NCBI GenBank assembly: GCA_964416065.1
Contig: CAYQCL010000002.1
Coordinates: 25,371 to 89,370 of the forward strand
Reading direction: 5' to 3'
DNA from: Limiplasma sp964416065
GTDB lineage: Bacteria; Bacillota; Clostridia; Christensenellales; Aristaeellaceae
DNA: 64,000 nucleotides
Positions 33,452 to 42,379 of the stretch are shown piece after piece (position 1 is the stretch's first letter; each line of letters opens with the position of its first letter). Made by a program: the position numbers and the translations under genes. The notes under the pieces were generated by a model. That model saw only the letters and a list, made by a program, of their open reading frames with translations, had not been told where the DNA came from and ran no database searches.

Positions 33452-35236
33452 TTATTTTCTCCTGATCCTGACCGTGACGTCCTTGCCCTTGACCTTCTCG
33501 CCAAAAACGTCCACGCCATCCTCGAGATAGCGCGTCACTCGCAGGGTATCCTCGTCGACGGCCTCCACGCGCAGGAAGCCCGTCTGCAAAACAGGGGTCT
33601 TGCGGCGCTGGGTGAGAAGCGCGGCGATTTCGTCATGCAGCCTTTCGTCCGCGTCGTCCCAGGCCATGGGCGCGCGGTTCCACGGGTCGGCCATGCCCGT
33701 CATGCCGATCTCGTCGCCGTAGTAAATCGTGGGCGCACCGGGCAGGGCGCACAGGAGCTTCACCGCCTCGACATAGCGCTTCTTGGCCCTGCCCAGCTCG
33801 CGCTTGCCGAGAGTGACCTTCTCGGCCTCGGCGCGGTCCATCTGGATGACGCCCTCGCGGTCGTAGCCGCACAGGGCGTTGAGGATACGGACGCGGTCAT
33901 GGCTGCCCAGCAGGTTCATCAGCGAGTAATAGAACGGCGCGGGATACACCTCCTGCTGGTGGAGGATCACGCGGCGGAGCTGACAGGCGCCGATCGCGCC
34001 GGTGAAGAAGTCGATCACGGCGCGGCGAAGCGGGTAGTTCATCACGCTGTCCAGCATGTCGCCCAGGCAGTAGGAACGGTGGATGCCGTAGGCGGTCTTG
34101 TTGCTGGCGTCCTCCCAGACCTCACCCAGAAGGGTGCTGTCGGGCTCGGCTTGCTTGACCGCCTTGCGCATCTCGCGCACAAGCTCGACCGGCAGCTCAT
34201 CGACCACATCCAGCCGCCAGCCGCACGCACCGCGTCTGATCCAGGAGGGCAGCACGCCGGTCTGCGCGTCAAGCAGGTAGTGACGGTAGGTGGGATGGTT
34301 TTTATTGACCGTGGGCAGCGTGTAAAAGCCCCACCAGGTATTGTACTTGTCGGGGAAGGAATCGAAATGATACCAGCCCGCGTAGGGGCTTTGCTCGCTC
34401 TGGTACGCGCCGACGGTCTCATAGCGGCCGAAGCGGTTGAAGTATCTGCTGTCCGCGCCGGTATGGTTGAACACGCCGTCCATCAGCACGCGGATGCCAT
34501 GCTCTTTGGCGGCCTTCGTCAGATCCTCAAACGCTTCCTCGTCGCCCAGAATGGGGTCGACCTCCTGATAGTCGCCGGTGTCATAGCGGTGATTGGTGCG
34601 CGCGCGGAAGATGGGATTGAGATAGATGACGCTGATGCCCAAATCCTCAAGGTAGTCCAGCTTCTGCCGGATGCCGCGCAGCGTGCCGCCAAAGAAATCC
34701 AGCGCGCGGTTGTCACCGTTGTCAGGGTCGATGTCCAGCGTGGGACGCTCGTTCCAATCCTCATGAAACGTCGCTTCGGGATGCGCGGCATGAATCTTGC
34801 GCACGCGTCCCTTCCGCGCGTTCTTGTCCCTGAAAAAGCGGTCGGGAAAGATTTGATAGACCACGCCCCTGCGCAGATATTCGGGCGTTTGATACGCGGG
34901 ATCGTAGACGGTGATCTGATAGCTGGCGGGCTGGCCCGCACAGTACGCGCCCACGCCGCCGAGCTGATCCGGGCTGGTGCCGTAGCGGGCCGTATCATTC
35001 CTGCGCTCGATGATGAAATCGTACCACATAAGCATCGGCGTCTGGGGAACCGTGACCGTCGCCTCATAGAGGCTTTCGCCGACAAGCGTCATGGAGTAAA
35101 GGCCCTCCCCGCCGTCCCAGGTGCGCAGGGTCACGGGACCCTCGTCGCTCAAAAATCGCAGGGTTATCTGCCCGCCTGCCTTGATCGGGCCAAGGGGCGC
35201 GCGATATGTCTGATCGTGCGAGTCATGATATAGCAT
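33452..35236 (-). CDS. GH13 alpha-glucan hydrolase (neopullulanase/cyclomaltodextrinase-like)
   Basis: A 594-residue cytoplasmic glycoside hydrolase. Residues 1-115 form a CBM34-like beta-sandwich (APLGPIKAGGQITLRF, WYDFIIERR), followed by a GH13 barrel. The four conserved regions are VLMDGVFNHTG, GWRLDVVDELP with the Asp nucleophile, LLGEVWEDA with the acid/base Glu, and LLGSHD. The GVVYQIFPDRFF start of the barrel is characteristic of neopullulanase and maltogenic amylase. It would hydrolyse imported maltodextrins, cyclodextrins or pullulan. No signal peptide. The start is ATG 35236, ten bases after GGAGG. Confidence 0.93.
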   Translation of the reverse strand: MLYHDSHDQTYRAPLGPIKAGGQITLRFLSDEGPVTLRTWDGGEGLYSMTLVGESLYEATVTVPQTPMLMWYDFIIERRNDTARYGTSPDQLGGVGAYCAGQPASYQITVYDPAYQTPEYLRRGVVYQIFPDRFFRDKNARKGRVRKIHAAHPEATFHEDWNERPTLDIDPDNGDNRALDFFGGTLRGIRQKLDYLEDLGISVIYLNPIFRARTNHRYDTGDYQEVDPILGDEEAFEDLTKAAKEHGIRVLMDGVFNHTGADSRYFNRFGRYETVGAYQSEQSPYAGWYHFDSFPDKYNTWWGFYTLPTVNKNHPTYRHYLLDAQTGVLPSWIRRGACGWRLDVVDELPVELVREMRKAVKQAEPDSTLLGEVWEDASNKTAYGIHRSYCLGDMLDSVMNYPLRRAVIDFFTGAIGACQLRRVILHQQEVYPAPFYYSLMNLLGSHDRVRILNALCGYDREGVIQMDRAEAEKVTLGKRELGRAKKRYVEAVKLLCALPGAPTIYYGDEIGMTGMADPWNRAPMAWDDADERLHDEIAALLTQRRKTPVLQTGFLRVEAVDEDTLRVTRYLEDGVDVFGEKVKGKDVTVRIRRK

Positions 35237-35279
35237 GGAATTCGTTCCTCCGTTCTTCCTTCGGTTCAAAACATTCCCT

Positions 35280-35308
35280 ATTGTATCACAAAGCTTTCCA
35301 GCACACAA
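35280..35308 (-). promoter_or_regulatory. Probable promoter for the GH13 gene
   Basis: Minus-strand TTGTGT (35308-35303) and TACAAT (35285-35280), 17-base spacer. Confidence 0.55.
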
Positions 35309-35467
35309 TGCCGTGACTCGGAGCGCATCATGGCGGCGGGCATTTTGCAACGCGCCCTGCGGCTCTTTGTCACTGTCGCACTAAAACCGTGTATTGAAAG
35401 CATTTTCTGGCCCCTCTGGCGGCCAGTACCCTCCGCGCCGATTGAGGTCAGAACTCCCAGCGTCCCT

Positions 35468-36584
35468 TTAAGCCCATATCCCCGTCCTTTCAAAGCGCTC
35501 GGCGCGCGCGGATGCGGTGGAAGTCAATGCTTTAGGATAGCCAAGGAGCTCCAGAAGACGGATCGCGTTTCGGGTGACGGCAGGGCCGGATTTGAGAAGA
35601 TCGTCAAACCGCACGGCCCCGTCCTCGACGCGTTCCTCAAAATGCGCAAGGGTGAAGCAGTCCCCAAGAAGGCGGCACAGCTCGATGCCATGCGCGGCGG
35701 CCAGGCAGATCGCGCCGCTTTGGGAAAGCACGCGCAAAAGCTCGGAGGACGCCGTGATGCGCTCGACTGTGTTGGTGCCGCGCAGCACCTCGTCAACAGC
35801 GCACAGAACGTTTTCACACCACTCCACCGCGTCGAGAATCCGCTTGAGCGATTTGATCTCCACGATGGAATAGCTCTCGTCCTGATCAAGGGGATCCTCC
35901 AGCGCCATGGAGGCATAGACGTGAAGGCACGTCAGCGAGCAGCAGCAGTCATAGGTGCGGAAGGCTTCGGGCGGAATGAGCGCGCGAAAGGCGCGCAGGG
36001 TGCGGATCGCGTAATTGACGCGGCCAAACTCCGCCTGGACGCGGTTTATCCGCCAGGTGTGAAAGCCCATGTTGTACATCAGCGAAAGCAGCGTGACCAT
36101 CAGCCCCGACGAGACGCCAACCGCCAGCAGCGCTAGGCCTAACAGCGGCAGAAGCGCCAGCGCGATATACCTGTACACCAGTATACATTGGTCGGCGCGG
36201 CCTGAAACACTGAGCCCATATTGGCACGTCCCGCGCTTCCCAGCGCGTACAGCGCCTTCAGCACCCCAAGAGGAAGCCCCTCATCCCGCTCAAACAGCGC
36301 GACCCGCTCCTCGGGCATGCGGCCTCGTGCTCGTCCCGAACGGGCGTGCGGAGCCGGTGGTACAGGCATTACTCGCCTGTCGTGAAAAGGCAGGCGTTCA
36401 CCCGCCGGAAAAGCCGGTCCGTATCGAGGTCGTTCCAGGTCGCGTCGTCCAGGGAAAAGGGCGTGTCCGCGGCCCGCATGTCGTGGTACGCGCGGATGGA
36501 CGCCATGTCGCCCTCGTGATATTCGCGATCCGCCTCCGCGCCAAACGAGTCGAGCAGCCGCCGTTCAAGCCTTTTATGCCTCAT
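35468..36584 (-). pseudogene. MutS-like membrane protein, decayed and truncated
   Basis: Three frames together match the N-terminal and middle parts of membrane-associated MutS-family proteins. From ATG 36584 (after GAAGGATACG) the first piece ends DDATWNDLDTDRLFRRVNACLFTTGE and meets an in-frame TAA, after which the same frame continues CLYHRLRTPVRDEHEA. A frameshift follows, then MPEERVALFERDEGLPLGVLKALYALGSAGRANMG in pieces. A second frameshift near 36180 leads to the piece with two membrane helices (YIALALLPLLGLALLAVG) and RINRVQAEFGRVNYAIRTL. The C-terminal ATPase domain is missing; the last frame stops at 35468. Confidence 0.78.
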
Positions 36585-36622
36585 CGTATCCTTCTCCCTG
36601 GTTCTCAGCATAGCACAAAAAA

Positions 36623-36652
36623 GGCGCCTGGACGAATTTCTGTCCAAACGCC
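36623..36652 (-). terminator. Terminator of the DnaJ-domain gene
   Basis: GGCGCCTGGAC/GTCCAAACGCC hairpin with six T residues following on the minus strand. Confidence 0.8.
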
Positions 36653-36674
36653 ACCGCTTTCGGATCAAACGCCG

Positions 36675-37202
36675 CTATCTCTGCCCCCTGAGCCAGCTTT
36701 GCAGCTTCTTGCCAATGGGCCGGTTCTTCTTCATCGCGAGCGCAGCGTCCAACGCGCCCTCGCGGTACTTTCGGTTCTCGGGATCACGCCGGACGGCCTC
36801 GCGATAGCTCTGATGCGCCGTCTCATACTGCTTCAGTCCCATCAAAATGCCGCCCTGGATGAAGTACCAGTCCGCGTCGCGGCTGTCCGCTCGGCAGAGC
36901 TGGCGAAGCGCGCTCTCCAGGTTGCCCTGCTCGATCAGGCGCTGGGCGAAGTGCTTGGCCTCCTCCTGGGAGATGAGGTTGAAGCCCACGCGCTGGCGCG
37001 ACGCCTGCTTGAGCGCCGCCTCATAGGCCAAGTTGAGCCTCAAAAGCTCCTCCTGGGCGGCCTTCTGCCGCTGGGGCTCCTGAAATTGATCGGGGTGGCA
37101 GAGCTTTACAAGCCTGCGATAGGCGGCGCGCACCTCCTGCGCGTCCGCGTCAGGCTTCAGGCCGAGTACCTCAAATGGCTTTGGGTCGAACAGGCTCTCC
37201 AC
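36675..37202 (-). CDS. J-domain (DnaJ-like) protein with TPR-like tail
   Basis: A 175-residue protein with an N-terminal J domain (PFEVLGLKPDADAQEVRAAYRRLVKLCHPDQF, HPD at about 37-39), which stimulates Hsp70 ATPase, followed by helices resembling TPR repeats (DADWYFIQGGILMGLKQYETAHQSYREAVRRDP). There is no zinc-finger or C-terminal substrate domain, so it is a specialised co-chaperone. The start is taken as GTG 37202; GAGAGGGG lies immediately before it, a tight spacing. It follows murA by 21 bases and probably shares its transcript. Confidence 0.88.
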   Translation of the reverse strand: MESLFDPKPFEVLGLKPDADAQEVRAAYRRLVKLCHPDQFQEPQRQKAAQEELLRLNLAYEAALKQASRQRVGFNLISQEEAKHFAQRLIEQGNLESALRQLCRADSRDADWYFIQGGILMGLKQYETAHQSYREAVRRDPENRKYREGALDAALAMKKNRPIGKKLQSWLRGQR

Positions 37203-37223
37203 CCCCTCTCATCCAGCGATGCC

Positions 37224-38489
37224 TCAGAGCTTTTCGCGGCGGATCTCCGCGCCCAGCGAGCGCAGCTTTTCCTCGATGCGCTCATAGCCACGGTCAATAT
37301 AGGAGGTCTCGTAGATTTCCGTCACGCCCTTGGCCATCAGCCCCGCCACGATCAAGGCCGCGCCCGCACGGAGATCGGTGACGGTGACCGGCGCGCCGTA
37401 GAGCTCGCGAACGCCCTCGATCAGCACGGTGCGGTCAACCAGCTTGATTCTCGCGCCCATGCGCCGGAGCTCGTCCAGGTGCTTGAAGCGCTGCTCAAAA
37501 ATCGTCTCGCAGACCGTCGAGGTACCGTTGACCATGCACAGAAGCGCGGTCATCGGCTGCTGAAGATCGGTGGGAAAGCCGGGATAGACCTGGGTCTTGA
37601 TGTTGACGGCGCGCTGCTCGCCCTGCGGGCGGACGCGGATGGAATCGTCGTTCTCCGTGACGCGCACGCCCATTTCCAAAAGCTTGGCCGTCAGGGCCTC
37701 CATATGCGTAGGAATGCAGCCGTGAATGGTCACGTCGCCGCGCGTGGCGGCCGCTGCGATCATCAGCGTGCCGGTCTCGATCTGGTCGGGAATGACGGTG
37801 TAGATGCAATGGTGCAGTCGCTGCACGCCGCGTATGCGGATGACGTCCGTGCCCGCGCCCTTGACGCGCGCGCCCATGCTGTTTAAGAAGTTCGCCAAAT
37901 CAACGATATGCGGCTCCTTGGCCGCGTTGTAAATGACCGTGGTTCCCTCGGCCCTGGCGGCGGCGAGCATGACGTTGATCGTCCCGCCGACCGTGACCAT
38001 ATCAAAGAAGATGTCGCCGCCGGTGAGGCGCTGCGTGTCCGCGTACACCATTCCGCCGCGCTCCTCCACCTTGCAGCCCAGGGCGGCAAAGCCCTTCAAA
38101 TGCTGGTCGATGGGCCGGCTTCCAATATCGCATCCGCCCGGGTAGGCGACCTCCGCGCGGCCCGAGCGCCCCAAAAGCGCGCCCAAAAGGTAATAGCTGG
38201 CCCGCAGGCGGCGGGTGAGCGCATAGGGCACGCGATAGCCTGCGACGCCGCGCGGATCCACCGTCAGATATTGGCCCGGCACATATTCGGCCGTCGCGCC
38301 CAGCGCCCGCAATATCTCGATCAGGGCGTGCACGTCGTCGATATCCGGCAGGTTCTCCACGGTACACGGCTCGTCGCACAAAAGCATGGCGGGAATCACC
38401 GCCACCGCCGTGTTCTTACCGCCGCTGACCGTGGTCTCCCCCATCAGCGGATGACCGCCCGTGATCAGAATCTTATCCTTGCTGCTCAT
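37224..38489 (-). CDS. murA: UDP-N-acetylglucosamine 1-carboxyvinyltransferase
   Basis: MurA transfers enolpyruvate from PEP to UDP-GlcNAc, the first committed step of peptidoglycan synthesis and the fosfomycin target. The 421-residue product has the N-terminal SGGKNTAVAVIPA (catalytic Lys), PGGCDIGSRPIDQH with the active-site cysteine, and GYPGFPTD-like QVYPGFPTDLQQP. The start is ATG 38489; the frame is open further upstream but carries no family sequence, and the Shine-Dalgarno match is weak. Clostridia often have two murA genes; which one this is cannot be told here. Confidence 0.96.
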   Translation of the reverse strand: MSSKDKILITGGHPLMGETTVSGGKNTAVAVIPAMLLCDEPCTVENLPDIDDVHALIEILRALGATAEYVPGQYLTVDPRGVAGYRVPYALTRRLRASYYLLGALLGRSGRAEVAYPGGCDIGSRPIDQHLKGFAALGCKVEERGGMVYADTQRLTGGDIFFDMVTVGGTINVMLAAARAEGTTVIYNAAKEPHIVDLANFLNSMGARVKGAGTDVIRIRGVQRLHHCIYTVIPDQIETGTLMIAAAATRGDVTIHGCIPTHMEALTAKLLEMGVRVTENDDSIRVRPQGEQRAVNIKTQVYPGFPTDLQQPMTALLCMVNGTSTVCETIFEQRFKHLDELRRMGARIKLVDRTVLIEGVRELYGAPVTVTDLRAGAALIVAGLMAKGVTEIYETSYIDRGYERIEEKLRSLGAEIRREKL

Positions 38490-38559
38490 AGGTACGGCCA
38501 GAGGCCGAAACCACCTCTTTTCGCAGGAAATGAAGAAAAGCCAAAAGAGACCATCTTTT

Positions 38560-38588
38560 ATTATACATGTTTTTGGCCGTCTTGGCAA
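38560..38588 (-). promoter_or_regulatory. SigA promoter for murA
   Basis: Minus-strand TTGCCA (38588-38583) and TATAAT (38565-38560), 17-base spacer. Confidence 0.75.
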
Positions 38589-38618
38589 CACACGGCGAAA
38601 GGAGGAGGGAACGGGCAA

Positions 38619-38649
38619 TTGTCGGCGCGGGAACATCCCGCGCCGACAA
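38619..38649 (-). terminator. Hairpin after the 38663-39718 operon
   Basis: Perfect TTGTCGGCGCGGGA/TCCCGCGCCGACAA stem; the following T-run is weak. Confidence 0.6.
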
Positions 38650-38662
38650 CCACCTTCCTTTG

Positions 38663-39064
38663 TTAATCGTCCCTTCTCCGCCGCACCAGGCACAGAAGCA
38701 GACAGCCCAGAGACAGCGCCGCATACACGAACAGGGCGGTGAGAATAAAATACAGAATCAACGGAACCACCGGCACGGCCGAGGGCAAGAGCAGCGCCAG
38801 AGCGCCTGTCAGGATCAGCGCGATGGCCGGTACGATCACCCGATCGGCCTTACATAGGACGCATCTGTCAAAGTGAGAGTCCTGCCTGAGCAGGCTCGTG
38901 GCGACCAGCACCGACCAAAGCAGGTATAGCGCCCCAAAGATCAGAGCGAGAATCGGGAGCAGCTCGCCGGTCAGCAGATCAAAAATGCTCAGCAGGATGA
39001 TTCCGATGGCAATCAGCAGGCTTACGGCCACGGCGGCCGCGTCCCAATAGCGTTTACTGCACAT
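38663..39064 (-). CDS. Small four-helix membrane protein, unknown
   Basis: A 133-residue protein with four hydrophobic helices (about 8-27, 33-55, 73-95, 98-125) and a basic C-terminus RRRRDD. I do not recognise a family. The ATG at 39064 follows AAGGAGG by seven bases and comes 12 bases after the stop of the upstream unknown gene, so the two are one operon. Confidence 0.7.
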   Translation of the reverse strand: MCSKRYWDAAAVAVSLLIAIGIILLSIFDLLTGELLPILALIFGALYLLWSVLVATSLLRQDSHFDRCVLCKADRVIVPAIALILTGALALLLPSAVPVVPLILYFILTALFVYAALSLGCLLLCLVRRRRDD

Positions 39065-39076
39065 ATTTTTTCCTCC

Positions 39077-39718
39077 TTAACACTCCGCGTTGCCAACCAC
39101 ATATTGGGCGTTCGTGCGGATGATGAAATGGCGGCGGCCGGAGCACATCCCCTCGCGGCCCTCGAGCCGGAGATCCTCCGGCAGGATGAAGCGCACGGGC
39201 GGCACGGTGACCTCACAGCAGCCTCTTTCATGATGCGCGGGCACGGTGACGGAACGAAACCCCCGCGAATGCTCCCTTCCGGCCTTATCCACCTCATACA
39301 CGGAGATGCCGAGCGCCACGCGTCTGTCGGGGCCAACGCGGCCCAGCCTGACCTCCACGTCCAGCACACGGCCCGCCCCGTTGAGACCATCGCAGGCATC
39401 CGTAATCGTGACCGTCTTGTTTTGCTCGCCCGGTCCGAAATACACATGCGTCTCACCCCTGGAGCCGCGTCCCTCGCCGATGTCCAGCCGAACGGCCGCG
39501 CCCTCGTGCGCGTTGGCCGGCGCTTCCTTTTCCTGACGGGGTTCCGCCTGCGCCGAGCGTTCAAGCGCTTCCTCCCCGCGCGGGCGGGGACGCGGCCCCA
39601 TGCCCTCGCGCGGCTGAGTGTCTATGCGCGGATCGGCGTTCTCGTCCGGCCCGCCGTCTATATGGGCCATGGGCCGGCCCATCGGCAGATTAAAGCCGCC
39701 GAGCTCGATTCTTTCCAT
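39077..39718 (-). CDS. Unknown protein next to cotJ, possible spore-coat or surface role
   Basis: A 213-residue soluble protein. The first ~85 residues are charged and Pro/Gly-rich, probably disordered. The rest looks like a beta-sandwich: KTVTITDACDGLNGAG, VLDVEVRLGRVGPDRRVALGISVYEVDK, FRSVTVPAH, CCEVTVPPVRFILPEDL, and a C-terminal cysteine-containing GMCSGRRHFIIRTNAQYVV. I have an impression of similar uncharacterised proteins in spore-forming Clostridia but cannot name a family. The ATG at 39718 follows AAGGAGG. Upstream, CATATACT on the minus strand (39771-39764) resembles a SigE/SigK -10 element. It is divergent from cotJ. Confidence 0.65.
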   Translation of the reverse strand: MERIELGGFNLPMGRPMAHIDGGPDENADPRIDTQPREGMGPRPRPRGEEALERSAQAEPRQEKEAPANAHEGAAVRLDIGEGRGSRGETHVYFGPGEQNKTVTITDACDGLNGAGRVLDVEVRLGRVGPDRRVALGISVYEVDKAGREHSRGFRSVTVPAHHERGCCEVTVPPVRFILPEDLRLEGREGMCSGRRHFIIRTNAQYVVGNAEC

Positions 39719-39883
39719 AATGAAACCTCCTTGAAAAGGGTCGGGAAAAATTCCCGCAGCCTCAGTATATGAGACGCACGGGAGAGGGTGCGGAACGCGC
39801 GCGAATCACACCTTCCCCGAGGACGCATAGGATAGGGAGCGGGGATTTTTCTCCCGCGTGAATCAACAGAAAAGAGTGATGGT

Positions 39884-40282
39884 ATGGATAAAAAGGAACG
39901 GTCGCTGGCCATGGTCTACCCCGTGCGTCAGTGCCCTGAAACGCTATATGATCCTAAGCATGCCCTCCGGCGCGGCACGCTGTTCCCCGGGCTCGACAAG
40001 CCGATGAACGCCTGGCCCCTGCCCACGCGCGGCGTCTATGCCACCGAAAAACAGTCGACCTCCTTCGCCGCCTGGGAGCTGCGTCTCTATCTGGACACCC
40101 ACCCCGACGACGGGCAGGTTCTTGCGCTGTTTGAGCGCCTGTGCGGCTCCATCGAGGGCGCGAGCTATCCCTGCGCCTTTGTCAAGACCGGCGGAAATCG
40201 CTGGCGCTGGGTTGACGATCCGTGGCCATGGGAGAACGCGGCCAATGAGGCAAAGGAGGGCGAAGGCCATGTTTGTGTATGA
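39884..40282 (+). CDS. CotJA–CotJB fusion spore-coat protein
   Basis: A 132-residue protein that combines two coat proteins normally encoded by separate genes. Residues 9-41 match CotJA (YPVRQCPETLYDPKHALRRG, then TLFPGLDKPM). Residues 60-117 match CotJB (ELRLYLDTHPDDGQVLALF and RWRWVDDPWPWE). The middle of CotJB appears shortened. In Bacillus the cotJABC operon is SigE-dependent and the products are needed for assembly of the CotJC catalase in the coat. The ATG at 39884 has a weak site (AAAGAGTGATGGT). The next gene, cotJC, overlaps by 14 bases. Confidence 0.85.
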   Translation: MDKKERSLAMVYPVRQCPETLYDPKHALRRGTLFPGLDKPMNAWPLPTRGVYATEKQSTSFAAWELRLYLDTHPDDGQVLALFERLCGSIEGASYPCAFVKTGGNRWRWVDDPWPWENAANEAKEGEGHVCV

Positions 40283-40880
40283 GAAAAAGCTGCAATATCC
40301 CGTCAATATCCGCACGCCGGATCCCCGCATGGCCTCGGTGATCGTCAGCCAGTTCGGCGGACCGGACGGCGAGCTGAGCGCCTCGCTGCGCTATCTGAGC
40401 CAGCGCTTTTCCATGCCCTACAAGGAGCTCAAGGGGCTGCTTACGGACATCGGAACCGAGGAACTGGGCCATCTTGAAATCGTGGGCGCGATGCTGTATC
40501 AGCTTACGCGCGGCCTGAATGACGATCAGCTCAAGGGCAGCGGCTTTGCCCCCTATTTCACCGACCACGCCACCGGCGTCTATCCGCAGGCGGCTGCCGG
40601 CTTCCCGTACAACGCCGCCTCGATCGCCGTCAAGGGCGACCCCATCACCGATTTGCACGAGGATCTCGCCGCCGAGCAAAAGGCCCGCACCACCTATGAG
40701 AACCTGATTTTTCTCGCCGCCGACCCCGACGTCAAGGATGTGCTGCGCTACCTGCGCGAGCGCGAGATCGTTCATTATCAGCGCTTCGCCGAGGGGCTGG
40801 GTATCGTGCAGAATCGGCTGGACGAAAAGAACTTCTACGACTTTAACCCCGCGCTTTCCCTGCGTCGGGAAAACGACTAA
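40269..40880 (+). CDS. cotJC: Spore-coat manganese catalase CotJC
   Basis: A 203-residue di-manganese catalase-like ferritin-fold protein of the inner spore coat. Metal ligands are expected in EELGHLEIVGAML (about 58-70) and EREIVHYQRFAEGLG (about 157-171), with AAEQKARTTYENLI contributing further. It begins MFVYEKKLQYPVNI and ends with the typical KNFYDFNPAL. The start is ATG 40269, inside the end of the cotJAB frame; AAAGGAGGGCGAAGGCC lies just before it. It completes the CotJ operon and a hairpin follows. Confidence 0.95.
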   Translation: MFVYEKKLQYPVNIRTPDPRMASVIVSQFGGPDGELSASLRYLSQRFSMPYKELKGLLTDIGTEELGHLEIVGAMLYQLTRGLNDDQLKGSGFAPYFTDHATGVYPQAAAGFPYNAASIAVKGDPITDLHEDLAAEQKARTTYENLIFLAADPDVKDVLRYLREREIVHYQRFAEGLGIVQNRLDEKNFYDFNPALSLRREND

Positions 40881-40898
40881 ACCTTTTTTGACCCCTGC

Positions 40899-40921
40899 GG
40901 CCGCCGATTCCCGGCGGCCGT
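40899..40921 (+). terminator. Terminator of the cotJ operon
   Basis: CGGCCGCCG/CCGGCGGCCG hairpin with a four-base loop, followed by TCCCTTTTCC. Confidence 0.75.
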
Positions 40922-40961
40922 CCCTTTTCCGCAAAAAAGATGAAAAATATGCGCTATCCTC

Positions 40962-41007
40962 TTGACAAACGGGTGAATATTATGCATAATATCTGCATAA
41001 TCATTCA
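40962..41007 (+). promoter_or_regulatory. argG promoter with overlapping ArgR boxes
   Basis: TTGACA (40962-40967) and CATAAT (40985-40990), 17-base spacer. Two ARG-box-like sequences overlap or follow the -10: TGAATATTATGCAT (40974-40987) and TGCATAATCATTCA (40994-41007), 20 bases apart centre to centre. The second differs from the consensus TGAATWWWWATTCA at one position. ArgR with arginine would block this promoter. Confidence 0.82.
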
Positions 41008-41021
41008 AGGAGGCATTACCT

Positions 41022-42254
<1,233 letters not shown>

Positions 42255-42379
42255 GAGGCGCAAGGACGAATATAGCGGGACGAGGGGGAGTCCGCGCGCC
42301 CCGCTCGCCGTAAGCCGGAGGCGGCCATGCACTGCGTCCGGCGCTTGCGTTTTCCATCTCAGAAATCGAGGCGAATGAT

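Noticed and set aside
33416..35233. A 605-codon plus-strand frame
   Set aside because: Antisense of the GH13 gene, which has all four catalytic regions.
36069..37886. A 605-codon plus-strand frame
   Set aside because: It crosses the MutS-like relic, the J-domain gene and murA in antisense and matches no protein.
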